Assembly (NCBI GenBank): GCA_029858345.1
Contig: JAOUFG010000003.1
Location: 1 to 64,000 of the forward strand
Direction: 5' to 3'
DNA from: Phycisphaerae bacterium
GTDB taxonomy: Bacteria > Planctomycetota > Phycisphaerae > Sedimentisphaerales > Anaerohalosphaeraceae
DNA: 64,000 nt
Both the position numbers and the translations under genes were made by a program. The notes under the pieces are model-generated. The model saw only the letters and a program-made list of their open reading frames with translations. It was not told where the DNA came from and searched no databases. This document shows positions 30,364 through 38,556 of the stretch, piece by piece (position 1 is the first letter of the stretch; each line of letters begins with the position of its first letter).

Positions 30364-32611
30364 TCCGACCAAACTCAAGCCGACTGACCTGACGCGGTTG
30401 CTGAATTCCGCTGGATTTGGGGAAGTTCTGAATGAACGCACCCTCCGGCGTCACCGCAACCGTGCCGGATACACCATCGGTGATGCGCGAACCATCAATC
30501 TATTCCGGTACGCAGCCTGGTTGACGCAGCAATATTTAGCGCCGCCCAAAGACGGACGCAGTTATGACGAGATTCGAGAGGCCGCCCGATTGCGGAATGC
30601 CGAATTAGCGCGCGCCGGTCAAGATATTGGTCAAATCCCCGCCGTTGTTAATCCGGACCGCAAGGCCAAGGCGATGGCCAGCTTCAAATATTTTTGTGAA
30701 GTGTATTTTCCGGAGGTGTTCTACCTGACGTGGTCAGCAGACCATCACAAGGTTATCACAAAGATTGAACAGGCAGTTTTGAAAGGCGGTCTGTTTGCGT
30801 TGGCCATGCCTCGTGGCAGCGGCAAAACCGTGCTGATGCAGATGGCCTGTTTATGGTCGGCGTTGATCGGAGCGACGGAATTTGTGTGTCTGATTGCCGC
30901 ATCCGCAGATCGAGCTAAAAACCTTCTTGAGAATATCAAAGTCTGGCTGGAGACCAACCAACTGCTGCACGAGGATTTTCCCGAAGTGACGCTTCCGATT
31001 TTAGCATTGGAGCGGATTACCAACCGTCAAAAGGGTCAAAAGCACAACAGTATCCCGACCCGAATTGAATGGGCGGCGGATAAAATTGTACTTCCTACCA
31101 TCGAAGGAAGCACTGCGTCGGGTGTGGTTATCTCCTGTTCCGGAATGAAGGGTTCTGACATCCGCGGTCAAAACCATGCCCGCGCTGATGGCAAGGTCGT
31201 TCGTCCGCAATTGGTAATGGTTGACGACCCGCAGACCACCGAATCGGCCTGGAGCCCATCGCAATCCCAGCGGCGTGAGGCCATCTTAGCTGGGGATGTA
31301 TTGGGTATGGCCGGTCCCGGCAAGAAGATTTCCGGCCTGATGGCCTGTACTGTCATCCGGCCCGGTGACATGGCCGACAACATCTTGGACCGCGAGAAAC
31401 ACCCGGAATGGCAAGGGGAACGGACCAAGATGGTCTATGCTTTCCCGACCAATGAGAAACTCTGGGCCCAGTATGCAGAAATCCGCGCCGATTCCCTGCG
31501 GAATGATGGCGATGGTTCACAGGCAACCGAGTTCTATCGTGAAAACCGCGAGGCAATGGATGCCGGTTCTGTAATTGCCTGGCCCGAGCGTCACAATACA
31601 GACGAACTATCGGCCATTCAGCACGCCATGAATCTGAAGTTCCGTGATGAAGCAGCGTTCTTTGCCGAGTATCAGAACGAGCCGATTGTTGAAACCGAAG
31701 GTGAGGAGATGCTCAATGCTGACCAAATTGCCGCCAAGCTCAATGGGTACAACCGTGGCGTTGTTCCGATTTCCTGTCATAACCTGACGATGTTTGTCGA
31801 CGTTCAGCAAAAAGCACTGTTCTGGATGATATGCGGTTGGGAAACCGATTTTACCGGCTACATCCTGGACTATGGTACATGGCCGGAACAAAAACGGTTG
31901 TATTTTACATTGCGGGATATTCGACGCACGATTGCGCAGCAAAAACCAGGCACCGGACTGGAAGGAGCGATTTATCATGCACTGGAGCAGTTGAGTGAAC
32001 AGAAATTGTCTCGCTTGTACACCCGTGAGGACGGCCTGGATATCAAGATTGACCGCTGTCTAATCGATGCTAACTGGGGACAATCAACAGATGTGGTCTA
32101 TCAGTTCTGTCGTCAATCACGGTTTTCAGGAATTGTTCTGCCCAGTCACGGTAAGTTTGTCGGGGCCTCCAGTATTCCGTTTTCCGAATACAAACGCAAA
32201 CGCGGTGACCGTGTAGGACTACATTGGCGGATTCCCAATACCACCGGCAAGCGCGCTATGCGGCATGTTCTCATCGATACCAACTTCTGGAAGAGCTTTG
32301 TCCACGCCAGATTAGCCGTATCCATGGGTGACCCCGGCGCAGTGTCGTTGTTCGGGCGCGATGAAACGACCCATCGGTTACTGGCTGAGCATCTGACCGC
32401 AGAATACCGCATCAAAACGATGGCCCGCGACCGAACGGTTGACGAATGGAAACTCAAGGCCATCCGGCCAGACAACCATTGGCTGGACTGTTTGGTCGGA
32501 TGCGCGGTAGCGGCATCGATGGAAGGAGCTAAATTATTCGGTACTGAGTTAGGTCATACCCCACAGGCTGCACGAATCAAGCTTTCCGAGCTACAGAGAA
32601 AAAAACAATAA
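30350..32611 (+). CDS. Terminase large subunit with extra N-terminal domain
   Basis: 753 residues, longer than most. About 60 N-terminal residues resemble the small gene upstream. The ATPase domain has Walker A PRGSGKT at 154-160 and Walker B VMVDD ending at Asp292-Asp293. The nuclease domain starts at TMFVDVQQKALFWM (Asp484), with a later LIDANWGQSTD and DNHWLDCLVGCAV. It packages DNA into proheads through the portal. Start codon GTG at 30350 or 30353, seven to ten bases after AGGAG. Confidence 0.88.
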   Translation: MVQINPTKLKPTDLTRLLNSAGFGEVLNERTLRRHRNRAGYTIGDARTINLFRYAAWLTQQYLAPPKDGRSYDEIREAARLRNAELARAGQDIGQIPAVVNPDRKAKAMASFKYFCEVYFPEVFYLTWSADHHKVITKIEQAVLKGGLFALAMPRGSGKTVLMQMACLWSALIGATEFVCLIAASADRAKNLLENIKVWLETNQLLHEDFPEVTLPILALERITNRQKGQKHNSIPTRIEWAADKIVLPTIEGSTASGVVISCSGMKGSDIRGQNHARADGKVVRPQLVMVDDPQTTESAWSPSQSQRREAILAGDVLGMAGPGKKISGLMACTVIRPGDMADNILDREKHPEWQGERTKMVYAFPTNEKLWAQYAEIRADSLRNDGDGSQATEFYRENREAMDAGSVIAWPERHNTDELSAIQHAMNLKFRDEAAFFAEYQNEPIVETEGEEMLNADQIAAKLNGYNRGVVPISCHNLTMFVDVQQKALFWMICGWETDFTGYILDYGTWPEQKRLYFTLRDIRRTIAQQKPGTGLEGAIYHALEQLSEQKLSRLYTREDGLDIKIDRCLIDANWGQSTDVVYQFCRQSRFSGIVLPSHGKFVGASSIPFSEYKRKRGDRVGLHWRIPNTTGKRAMRHVLIDTNFWKSFVHARLAVSMGDPGAVSLFGRDETTHRLLAEHLTAEYRIKTMARDRTVDEWKLKAIRPDNHWLDCLVGCAVAASMEGAKLFGTELGHTPQAARIKLSELQRKKQ

Positions 32612-32728
32612 TTATTTTCATTTTTTTGTTTCGGAATGGGCCACGTGCTCATTTTTTTGCCGATTGTATATAGGGAGGAACACCTTTTCTCCCCGGCTTC
32701 CAAAACGACCCTTCAGTTAGGATTCCCA

Positions 32729-33292
32729 ATGAATAATTCCATTGATATTCTCTTTTCTCATAATTTGCATCTGGTAGACAAGGTTTTGGCAAAATATCGT
32801 CCGCAGGTTCACCCCGCAACACTCGAACAACTGGAGGCTGATGCCATGGTAGGATTGTGGAATGCGATTCGCCTCTACGATCCAAACCAGCACAAAAAAT
32901 TCAAACATTATGCCTATCAGAAAATTCGTTATGCCATCAAGGAAGGATTACGGCAACGTGACCCGTTCCCCAGAGAATTCAGGAACGATAATGGCGATCC
33001 CATTGAAATCGTTGATATTGATGAGGTAGACGAAGATTGCTCCAGTGTAGTTTATGCCGACGCAGGAATTAAACATTTTGAACGACAAGAGTTTGTGGAG
33101 TCCCTCCTTAAGCAAATTGACCAACAACTTGCAGAACTTCTTTTCATGCGATTTTGGCTGGGCCTGACAGATATCCAAATTGCCAACCGCAAACAACTGT
33201 CCCGCAAACGTGTGGCTCGACAGATTCAGCGAGCGATGAATGAACTTAAAAAAATAACCTCTCAAGCGGATGCCTATCTATGTCTGAGTTAG
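32729..33292 (+). CDS. Phage sigma-70 family factor (late)
   Basis: 187 residues. Region 2 is clear: HPATLEQLEADAMVGLWNAIRLYDPNQHKKFKHYAYQKIRYAIKEGLRQRD. This is the polymerase- and -10-binding part of FliA/SigF-type factors. Region 4 is compact: LLFMRFWLGLTDIQIANRKQLSRKRVARQIQRAM. It may direct late transcription of the capsid and tail genes that follow. TTAGGA lies before the ATG at 32729. The next gene starts within its last codons. Confidence 0.8.
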   Translation: MNNSIDILFSHNLHLVDKVLAKYRPQVHPATLEQLEADAMVGLWNAIRLYDPNQHKKFKHYAYQKIRYAIKEGLRQRDPFPREFRNDNGDPIEIVDIDEVDEDCSSVVYADAGIKHFERQEFVESLLKQIDQQLAELLFMRFWLGLTDIQIANRKQLSRKRVARQIQRAMNELKKITSQADAYLCLS

Positions 33293-33474
33293 AAAACACC
33301 ATCAAAGACAATGCCGCCGGGCCTAAAGCCGCCAGTGGCGACGCCGGTTCGGTCGAACAACATTCGTTGCCCGACCAGATTGCCGCCGATAAACACCTCC
33401 AGTCCAAACAGGCGATGAGCAGTAAAGGGATGGGCATCAAGCTACTTAAAATTTCACCTTCAGGAACTGTCTGA
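33280..33474 (+). CDS. Small head-module protein of unknown function
   Basis: 64 residues, no recognised family. Polar N-terminal half (NTIKDNAAGPKAASGDAGSVEQHSLPDQIAADKHLQSKQAM), then KGMGIKLLKISPSG. It overlaps the sigma-factor gene by 13 bp, and its stop overlaps the portal ATG by one base. Small proteins in this position between terminase and portal are usual in lambda-like head modules. No further assignment is possible. Confidence 0.6.
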   Translation: MSELENTIKDNAAGPKAASGDAGSVEQHSLPDQIAADKHLQSKQAMSSKGMGIKLLKISPSGTV

Positions 33475-34886
33475 TGTGGCCATTTCGGCGTAAATCCAAA
33501 ACAATCCGAACCACCGTCCCGGTGACTCTGCATGCCAAGTACGATGCAGCGCAGACCACCCGTGAGAATATCCGTCACTGGATAATGGCCGATGGACTAT
33601 CGGCAGATGCGGCGGCCAACAATGATGTCCGGAAAAAACTTCGCGAACGTGCCCGCTATGAAGTTGCCAATAATTCCTATGCCAAGGGGATTATCCTGAC
33701 ACTGGCTAATGATTGTGTCGGCACCGGACCGCGATTGCAGGTCTTGACGGCTGATGATGAACTCAACAAAAAAATCGAGTCCGCCTTTAGCACCTGGACA
33801 CAGATGATTGGTCTGGCGGCTAAACTTCGCACGATGCGGATGGCTAAATCGACCGATGGCGAGACGTTCGCTATCTTAACCGGCAACAATAAATTATACG
33901 GGCCTGTCAAATTAGATTTACATTTGGTCGAGGCCGACCGAGTAACCACGCCATATCCGAAACTGTTGGATGATAATACGGTTGATGGGATTGAATTGGA
34001 CAGCAGCGGGCATCCATCCCGCTACAATATTTTGAGGTATCATCCCGGTGACCTGCGGGCGGCCATCAATGATTTCGATGTTATTGATGCCAATGCGGTC
34101 ATTCACTGGTTCCGTTCCGACCGTCCCGGTCAGCACCGTGGTGTGCCGGAGATTACACCGGCGCTGCCGTTGTTCGCTCAATTGCGGCGATATACCTTGG
34201 CGGTTCTGGGCGCAGCGGAAACGGCCGCCGATTTTGCAGCGGTATTGTTTACCGATGCTCCCGCCAATGGTGAAGCGGCCCAGGTTGAACCAATGGACAT
34301 CGTCGAACTGGAAAAGCGTATGGCCACCGTCCTGCCGGATGGCTGGAAGCTGGGCCAGATCAAGGCCGAACAACCGGCTACTGCCTATGGCGAATTCAAA
34401 CGTGAAATCCTCAATGAAATCGCCCGCTGTCTGAATCTGCCGTACAACATCGCGGCGTGTAATTCGTCTGGTTATAACTACGCGTCAGGAAGATTGGATT
34501 GGCAGATTTTTTCCAGAGCCATTCGCGTTGAACAAGCGGATATGGCAGCGGTCGTGCTGGATGAAATTTTAGCCGCTTGGATTTATGAAGCCATGCTCTC
34601 CAGTGAGTTTTCGGTGCTGCGAACCATCCAGCATCTTCCACATCAGTGGTTCTTTGATGGTAACGAACATGTCGACCCGGCCAAAGAGGCCAATGCCCAA
34701 AAAACACGGCTGGAATCCAATACCACCACGCTCGCTGCGGAATATGCCCGTCAAGGGAAGGACTGGGAGACCGAACTCACGCAGCGTGCCAAAGAAAAAC
34801 AACTCATGGCCGACTTGGGCCTTCTGACAGAGCAACCGGAAACCGTAACCGTTTTGGAGAATGACGACGATGACGAAGAAAAATAA
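33474..34886 (+). CDS. Portal protein, lambda family
   Basis: 470 residues. Typical N-terminus: YDAAQTTRENIRHWIMADGLSADAAANNDVRKKLRERARYEVANNSYAKGII, then LANDCVGTGPRLQV. Later FKREILNEIARCLNLPYNIAACNSSGYNYASGRLDWQIFSRAI is the hallmark of the lambda-type portal family. The dodecamer forms the DNA entry vertex and docks the terminase. The C-terminus is an acidic tail that overlaps the next gene's start. Confidence 0.92.
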   Translation: MWPFRRKSKTIRTTVPVTLHAKYDAAQTTRENIRHWIMADGLSADAAANNDVRKKLRERARYEVANNSYAKGIILTLANDCVGTGPRLQVLTADDELNKKIESAFSTWTQMIGLAAKLRTMRMAKSTDGETFAILTGNNKLYGPVKLDLHLVEADRVTTPYPKLLDDNTVDGIELDSSGHPSRYNILRYHPGDLRAAINDFDVIDANAVIHWFRSDRPGQHRGVPEITPALPLFAQLRRYTLAVLGAAETAADFAAVLFTDAPANGEAAQVEPMDIVELEKRMATVLPDGWKLGQIKAEQPATAYGEFKREILNEIARCLNLPYNIAACNSSGYNYASGRLDWQIFSRAIRVEQADMAAVVLDEILAAWIYEAMLSSEFSVLRTIQHLPHQWFFDGNEHVDPAKEANAQKTRLESNTTTLAAEYARQGKDWETELTQRAKEKQLMADLGLLTEQPETVTVLENDDDDEEK

Positions 34887-36852
34887 CATCCCTGAGAACA
34901 TTCATTTTCAATGTGATTTGACGATTGAAGCGGCCTCTGATGACAAGGTTGTACCGAAGTTCTCGATGGTTGCCTATACCGGCGGACCGATGAAGATTGC
35001 CGGATTTACCCATCCGGTCGTGGTCGATCTGGAGGGACTATCCATCGACCGGCAGAACATCCCTATCCGCCTGGATCACAATCCTAAACAAGGGGTTGGT
35101 CATACCGACCGCGTCGTCATCGAGAACGGACAAGTCATGGCGGAGGGTTTAATCTCTCGCGACACCAGTTGGGCACGCGATGTGATTAAAAGCGGCAAGA
35201 ACGGATTCCCCTGGCAGGCCAGCATCGGCGCTGAAATCATCCAGGCAGAGTTCATTCCCAATGGCAATCAGATTCAGGTTAACGGCAGGACTTTTGACGG
35301 TCCTTTATATGTCATTCGAAAATCAATTCTTAAGGAGATCAGTTTCGTGGATAACGGCGCAGACACCAACACGTCCGCTCAGGTAGCGGCACAGTCAGGA
35401 GAACAAAAACAGATGAATGATGAAACAAAAACAACCGACCTCAAAGCCAATGAGGTCAAAAGCGAAGCAGCAAAAGAAGATGCCCAGGCATCCGAAACGC
35501 ACACCTGTCAGTGCAAAAACAAAACGCCGGAAAAAATCGAGGCCGCGGCTGCGCCCGATCCGGTGGCGGACATGCGTAAAAGTATTGCTGCCGAAACCAA
35601 CCGTATCCAGGCCATCCGTACTGTCTGCAACGGTAAGCACACCGACATCGAGGCCAAGGCCATCGAAGAAGGCTGGGATGTAATCAAGTGTGAACTGGAA
35701 GTGTTGCGTGCCTCGCGGCCGAAGGCACCGGCCGTACACACGCAAAAAACAGTCCACACCCCTCATATCTTCGAAGCGGTCGCCCTCATGGCCGCCGGAA
35801 TCGGTAACACCCGGTTGGAAGCGATGTATGATGTATCCACATTGGAGGCTGCCGATAAACTGCGTGGCATTGGTATCCAGGAATTTTGTGAGCAAGTTGT
35901 TGGGATGCAGTTACCGCGATTCCGGCGGGATGCATCCGGATGGCTGCAGGCAGCGTTCAGTACCACTTCACTTCCGGGCATTTTAAGCAATATCGCCAAC
36001 AAGATGCTGCTGGAAGGCTACAACTATATCGAGGATGCCTGGCGTCAAATCTGCAAAATCGCCTCTGTCAACGACTTTAAGGAACACAGCCGCTATCGGA
36101 TGACCGGTGCGTTTAAGTTCGAACAGGTCGGCCCGGATGGCGAACTCAAGCATGGCAAGCTCGATGAGATGAAGTACGGCCAAAAGGCCGACACGCATGG
36201 CATCATGTTTGCCCTGACCCGCCAGATGATCATCAATGATGACATGGGTGCCTTCACGGACATCCCGCGTCAGATCGGGATGGGCGCGGCAGAAGCGATT
36301 GCCGATGCGGTCTGGAGCCTGCTCCTGAGTAATCCCAATAGCTTCTTCTCTGCGGGCAACAAAAACTATCTGGATGGTGCTGATACAGCGCTGAGCGTGG
36401 ATTCGCTGACGGCCGCAGAGGTCTTGTTCAGCGGACAGACCAAACCCAACGGTCGTCCTCTGGGGATCGGAGCTTCAATTCTGCTGGTGCCGACGGCCCT
36501 GAAGGTCGCTGCACAACTCTTAATGAGTTCGGTGCTGCTAAATGAAACCACCACGGCCAACAAGGGCAAACCCGCCAATAACCCGCATGTGGGTAAATTC
36601 GGTGTCGTTTCCAGTGCGTATCTGGCAAATGCCTCGTTCGCCGGGGCCAGCAGCAAGGCGTGGTATCTGTTCGCCGACCCGAATCGGCTGCCCGCATTGG
36701 AAGTGGCGTTCCTGAACGGTGTGGACCGTCCGACCGTCGAGAAGACCGATGCGGACTTCAACACGCTGGGGATTCAGTTCCGTGGCTATATCGATTTCGG
36801 GGTAAGGGAACAGGACTATCGTGGAGCAATCAAGCTCAAGGGTGAGGTGTAA
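34870..36852 (+). CDS. Prohead protease fused to major capsid protein
   Basis: 660 residues. The first ~180 residues are a prohead serine protease: IRLDHNPKQGVGHT gives His70, FPWQASIGAEI gives Ser118, and EISFVDNGADTNTSA is the usual end. A Lys/Glu/Thr-rich linker with CQCKN follows (about 185-240). The remaining ~400 residues have HK97-like capsid features, including MLLEGYNYIEDAWRQICKIASVNDF and HVGKFGVVSSAYL. Self-cleavage would release the shell protein. The start at 34870 leaves ten bases after GGAG; 34861 is possible. Confidence 0.85.
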   Translation: MTKKNNIPENIHFQCDLTIEAASDDKVVPKFSMVAYTGGPMKIAGFTHPVVVDLEGLSIDRQNIPIRLDHNPKQGVGHTDRVVIENGQVMAEGLISRDTSWARDVIKSGKNGFPWQASIGAEIIQAEFIPNGNQIQVNGRTFDGPLYVIRKSILKEISFVDNGADTNTSAQVAAQSGEQKQMNDETKTTDLKANEVKSEAAKEDAQASETHTCQCKNKTPEKIEAAAAPDPVADMRKSIAAETNRIQAIRTVCNGKHTDIEAKAIEEGWDVIKCELEVLRASRPKAPAVHTQKTVHTPHIFEAVALMAAGIGNTRLEAMYDVSTLEAADKLRGIGIQEFCEQVVGMQLPRFRRDASGWLQAAFSTTSLPGILSNIANKMLLEGYNYIEDAWRQICKIASVNDFKEHSRYRMTGAFKFEQVGPDGELKHGKLDEMKYGQKADTHGIMFALTRQMIINDDMGAFTDIPRQIGMGAAEAIADAVWSLLLSNPNSFFSAGNKNYLDGADTALSVDSLTAAEVLFSGQTKPNGRPLGIGASILLVPTALKVAAQLLMSSVLLNETTTANKGKPANNPHVGKFGVVSSAYLANASFAGASSKAWYLFADPNRLPALEVAFLNGVDRPTVEKTDADFNTLGIQFRGYIDFGVREQDYRGAIKLKGEV

Positions 36853-36908
36853 ACCTCATCCCTCAAGCTTGTGTGGATGATAACCTTTAATTTCAGAGAG
36901 GATATTTT

Positions 36909-37250
36909 ATGGCAATTGCGCAATTTGTTCAACAGGGAAATTCAATTGATCACACTCCGTCCGGCGCTGTCACAGCCGGTGATGTCATTGTCCAGGGCGA
37001 TCTAATCGGTATCGCGCAGGTGGACTGTGTTGCTAATCAGATTGGTGCACTGGCGGTCACCGGTGTCTTCGACATCGACAAAGCGACCGGCGTGGGAACG
37101 GGCATCGCAGTCGGTACAAAAGTCTACTGGGACGTCGCTGACCAGCAGGCCAAGGCCGATGACGAATCCGGTGCGAACAAGTACCTGGGTAAAACCATCG
37201 CCGCCGCGGGTGATGATGATGCCAAGGTACGGGTCAGACTGGAGCAGTAG
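36909..37250 (+). CDS. DUF2190-like capsid decoration protein
   Basis: 113 residues, mostly beta: FVQQGNSIDHTPSGAVTAGDVIVQGDLIGIAQ, then GTKVYWDVADQQAKADDES and KVRVRLEQ. This matches the DUF2190 family that lies just after the capsid gene in many siphoviruses and is thought to stabilise the head as a cement protein. AGAGAGGA precedes the ATG by about 9 bases. Confidence 0.8.
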   Translation: MAIAQFVQQGNSIDHTPSGAVTAGDVIVQGDLIGIAQVDCVANQIGALAVTGVFDIDKATGVGTGIAVGTKVYWDVADQQAKADDESGANKYLGKTIAAAGDDDAKVRVRLEQ

Positions 37251-37595
37251 ATGCTCAATCAAGGATTAGATTGGCTGGAGCAGCGGCTTATGGGCTTCTG
37301 CTCCAGCCCGGTGGAATACCGACGCGATGCTCAGACACAAACCGTTGATGCGGTATTTGGCAAGACGGATTTCGAGGTCGAAGACAGTACTGGCATTTCG
37401 GTCAGCAGTTTTGTGTGGGATTTTCTCATTTGTGCACAAACGCTGGGATTTGAGCCCGAAGTTGGCGACATCATTGTCGTCAACGGCCGCTTATTTGAAG
37501 TGATGAATCTATCCGGACAAGGCTCTTGGCGATGGACGGGACCAAATCGAAAAACCTATCGCATTTATACGAAGGATATCGGCGATGACGTGTAA
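37251..37595 (+). CDS. Head-tail connector-like protein
   Basis: 114 residues. The central and C-terminal part (EPEVGDIIVVNGRLFEVMNLSGQGSWRWTGPNRKTYRIYTKDIG) has the strand pattern of neck or head-completion proteins that follow the decoration gene in siphovirus modules. The assignment rests on gene order and this fold impression, not on a specific motif. The ATG directly follows the previous stop codon; it overlaps the next gene by 11 bp. Confidence 0.6.
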   Translation: MLNQGLDWLEQRLMGFCSSPVEYRRDAQTQTVDAVFGKTDFEVEDSTGISVSSFVWDFLICAQTLGFEPEVGDIIVVNGRLFEVMNLSGQGSWRWTGPNRKTYRIYTKDIGDDV

Positions 37596-37824
37596 CAACG
37601 AACAATATGAAAATGTGTGTAAAGGTGAGTTCTCTGAACTTCACAAGAAACTCGACGGGATGGACGAGGCCATTCGCGGCAACGGCAAGCCAGGCATCCA
37701 AGTGCGACTAGACCGGCTGGAGCAGGAAAAACTGACCCGCAGCAAGGTAACGTGGTTTCTGGTGGGGATTGTCGGAACAGTGGGCGGAGCTTTGCTAACG
37801 TCTTTGATTATGGGGTGGCTATGA
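37585..37824 (+). CDS. XhlA/holin-like small membrane protein
   Basis: 79 residues. An N-terminal coiled segment (FSELHKKLDGMDEAIRG, VRLDRLEQEKLTRSK) is followed by a single membrane helix WFLVGIVGTVGGALLTSLIMGWL at the C-terminus. This is the layout of haemolysin XhlA-type accessory lysis proteins. Its place inside the neck module is unusual, so a structural or scaffolding role cannot be excluded. Confidence 0.55.
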   Translation: MTCNNEQYENVCKGEFSELHKKLDGMDEAIRGNGKPGIQVRLDRLEQEKLTRSKVTWFLVGIVGTVGGALLTSLIMGWL

Positions 37825-38252
37825 AACTGGCATTAGATATTGCAGATGCGATTGTTACCGAACTGGCTGGCAACAGCTTCAGTGAACCGTTGGTGGTATC
37901 TCGGCGTGTTCTGCCGGAGTATGAGATTGCCGAACTGAAAGCATTGACCGTCACGGTCGTTCCCAAATCCGTTGAGATTGCCAATATCACGCGGCAGTCC
38001 AGCAGCTTTGATGTGGCCATCGACATCGGCATTCAGCAAAAGATTAGCAAAGATACCGATGCCGAGGTAGCCCGACTCAGCGGCATCGTCACGGAAATCA
38101 TCATGTTCCTGACACGAAAGCAATTATCCGGCGTTCCGGCGGCACGATTTAAGTCCATCGTCAACGAACCGGTCTATGCACCGGAGCATCTGTCCGAAAA
38201 ACGGCTCTTTACTTCTATTCTGACTGTAACCTACAAGGTGATCGATGGCTAA
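37821..38252 (+). CDS. Tail terminator/minor tail-like protein
   Basis: 143 residues from MKLALDIADAIV. Alternating strands (LTVTVVPKSVEIANITRQSSSFDVAIDIGIQQK) and a final LFTSILTVTYKVIDG fit the gpU/neck terminator group that caps the tail tube. The ATG at 37821 overlaps the previous stop as ATGA. The assignment is based on fold impression and gene order between connector and tail genes. Confidence 0.6.
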   Translation: MKLALDIADAIVTELAGNSFSEPLVVSRRVLPEYEIAELKALTVTVVPKSVEIANITRQSSSFDVAIDIGIQQKISKDTDAEVARLSGIVTEIIMFLTRKQLSGVPAARFKSIVNEPVYAPEHLSEKRLFTSILTVTYKVIDG

Positions 38253-38556
38253 TCAAATTGAACAACTGACAACCTGGCTGGTCAATCGCGCTAATCAACA
38301 GGGATTGTCCATACAGCAATTTAAGGATATCAAATTCAGTCAGGTTCGTAAAAATCTGCCTGTCAACTATCGGGCTCGGCTCACACAGACGCTCTACTTA
38401 AAAGCCAAACGGCTGGCTCTCACGCAACTGTTCCAGGAAAAACTGGATGAATTAAAGAACAATACAAATGTCCGGCAGGCCATTTTGGCTGTTTTTCCTG
38501 ACGCGACGTTCCGTGTTTATCCGCACAAGCGGCAAATCATTATCGAGGTTCAGTAA
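38245..38556 (+). CDS. Basic helical phage protein of unknown function
   Basis: 103 residues, rich in Lys/Arg/Gln and mainly helical (QIEQLTTWLVNRANQQGLSIQQFKDIKFSQV, LKAKRLALTQLFQEKLDELKNN), ending in strands (TFRVYPHKRQIIIEVQ). It overlaps both neighbours by a few bases. No family recognised; it may be a connector or an assembly factor for the large beta-helix protein encoded next. Confidence 0.55.
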   Translation: MANQIEQLTTWLVNRANQQGLSIQQFKDIKFSQVRKNLPVNYRARLTQTLYLKAKRLALTQLFQEKLDELKNNTNVRQAILAVFPDATFRVYPHKRQIIIEVQ

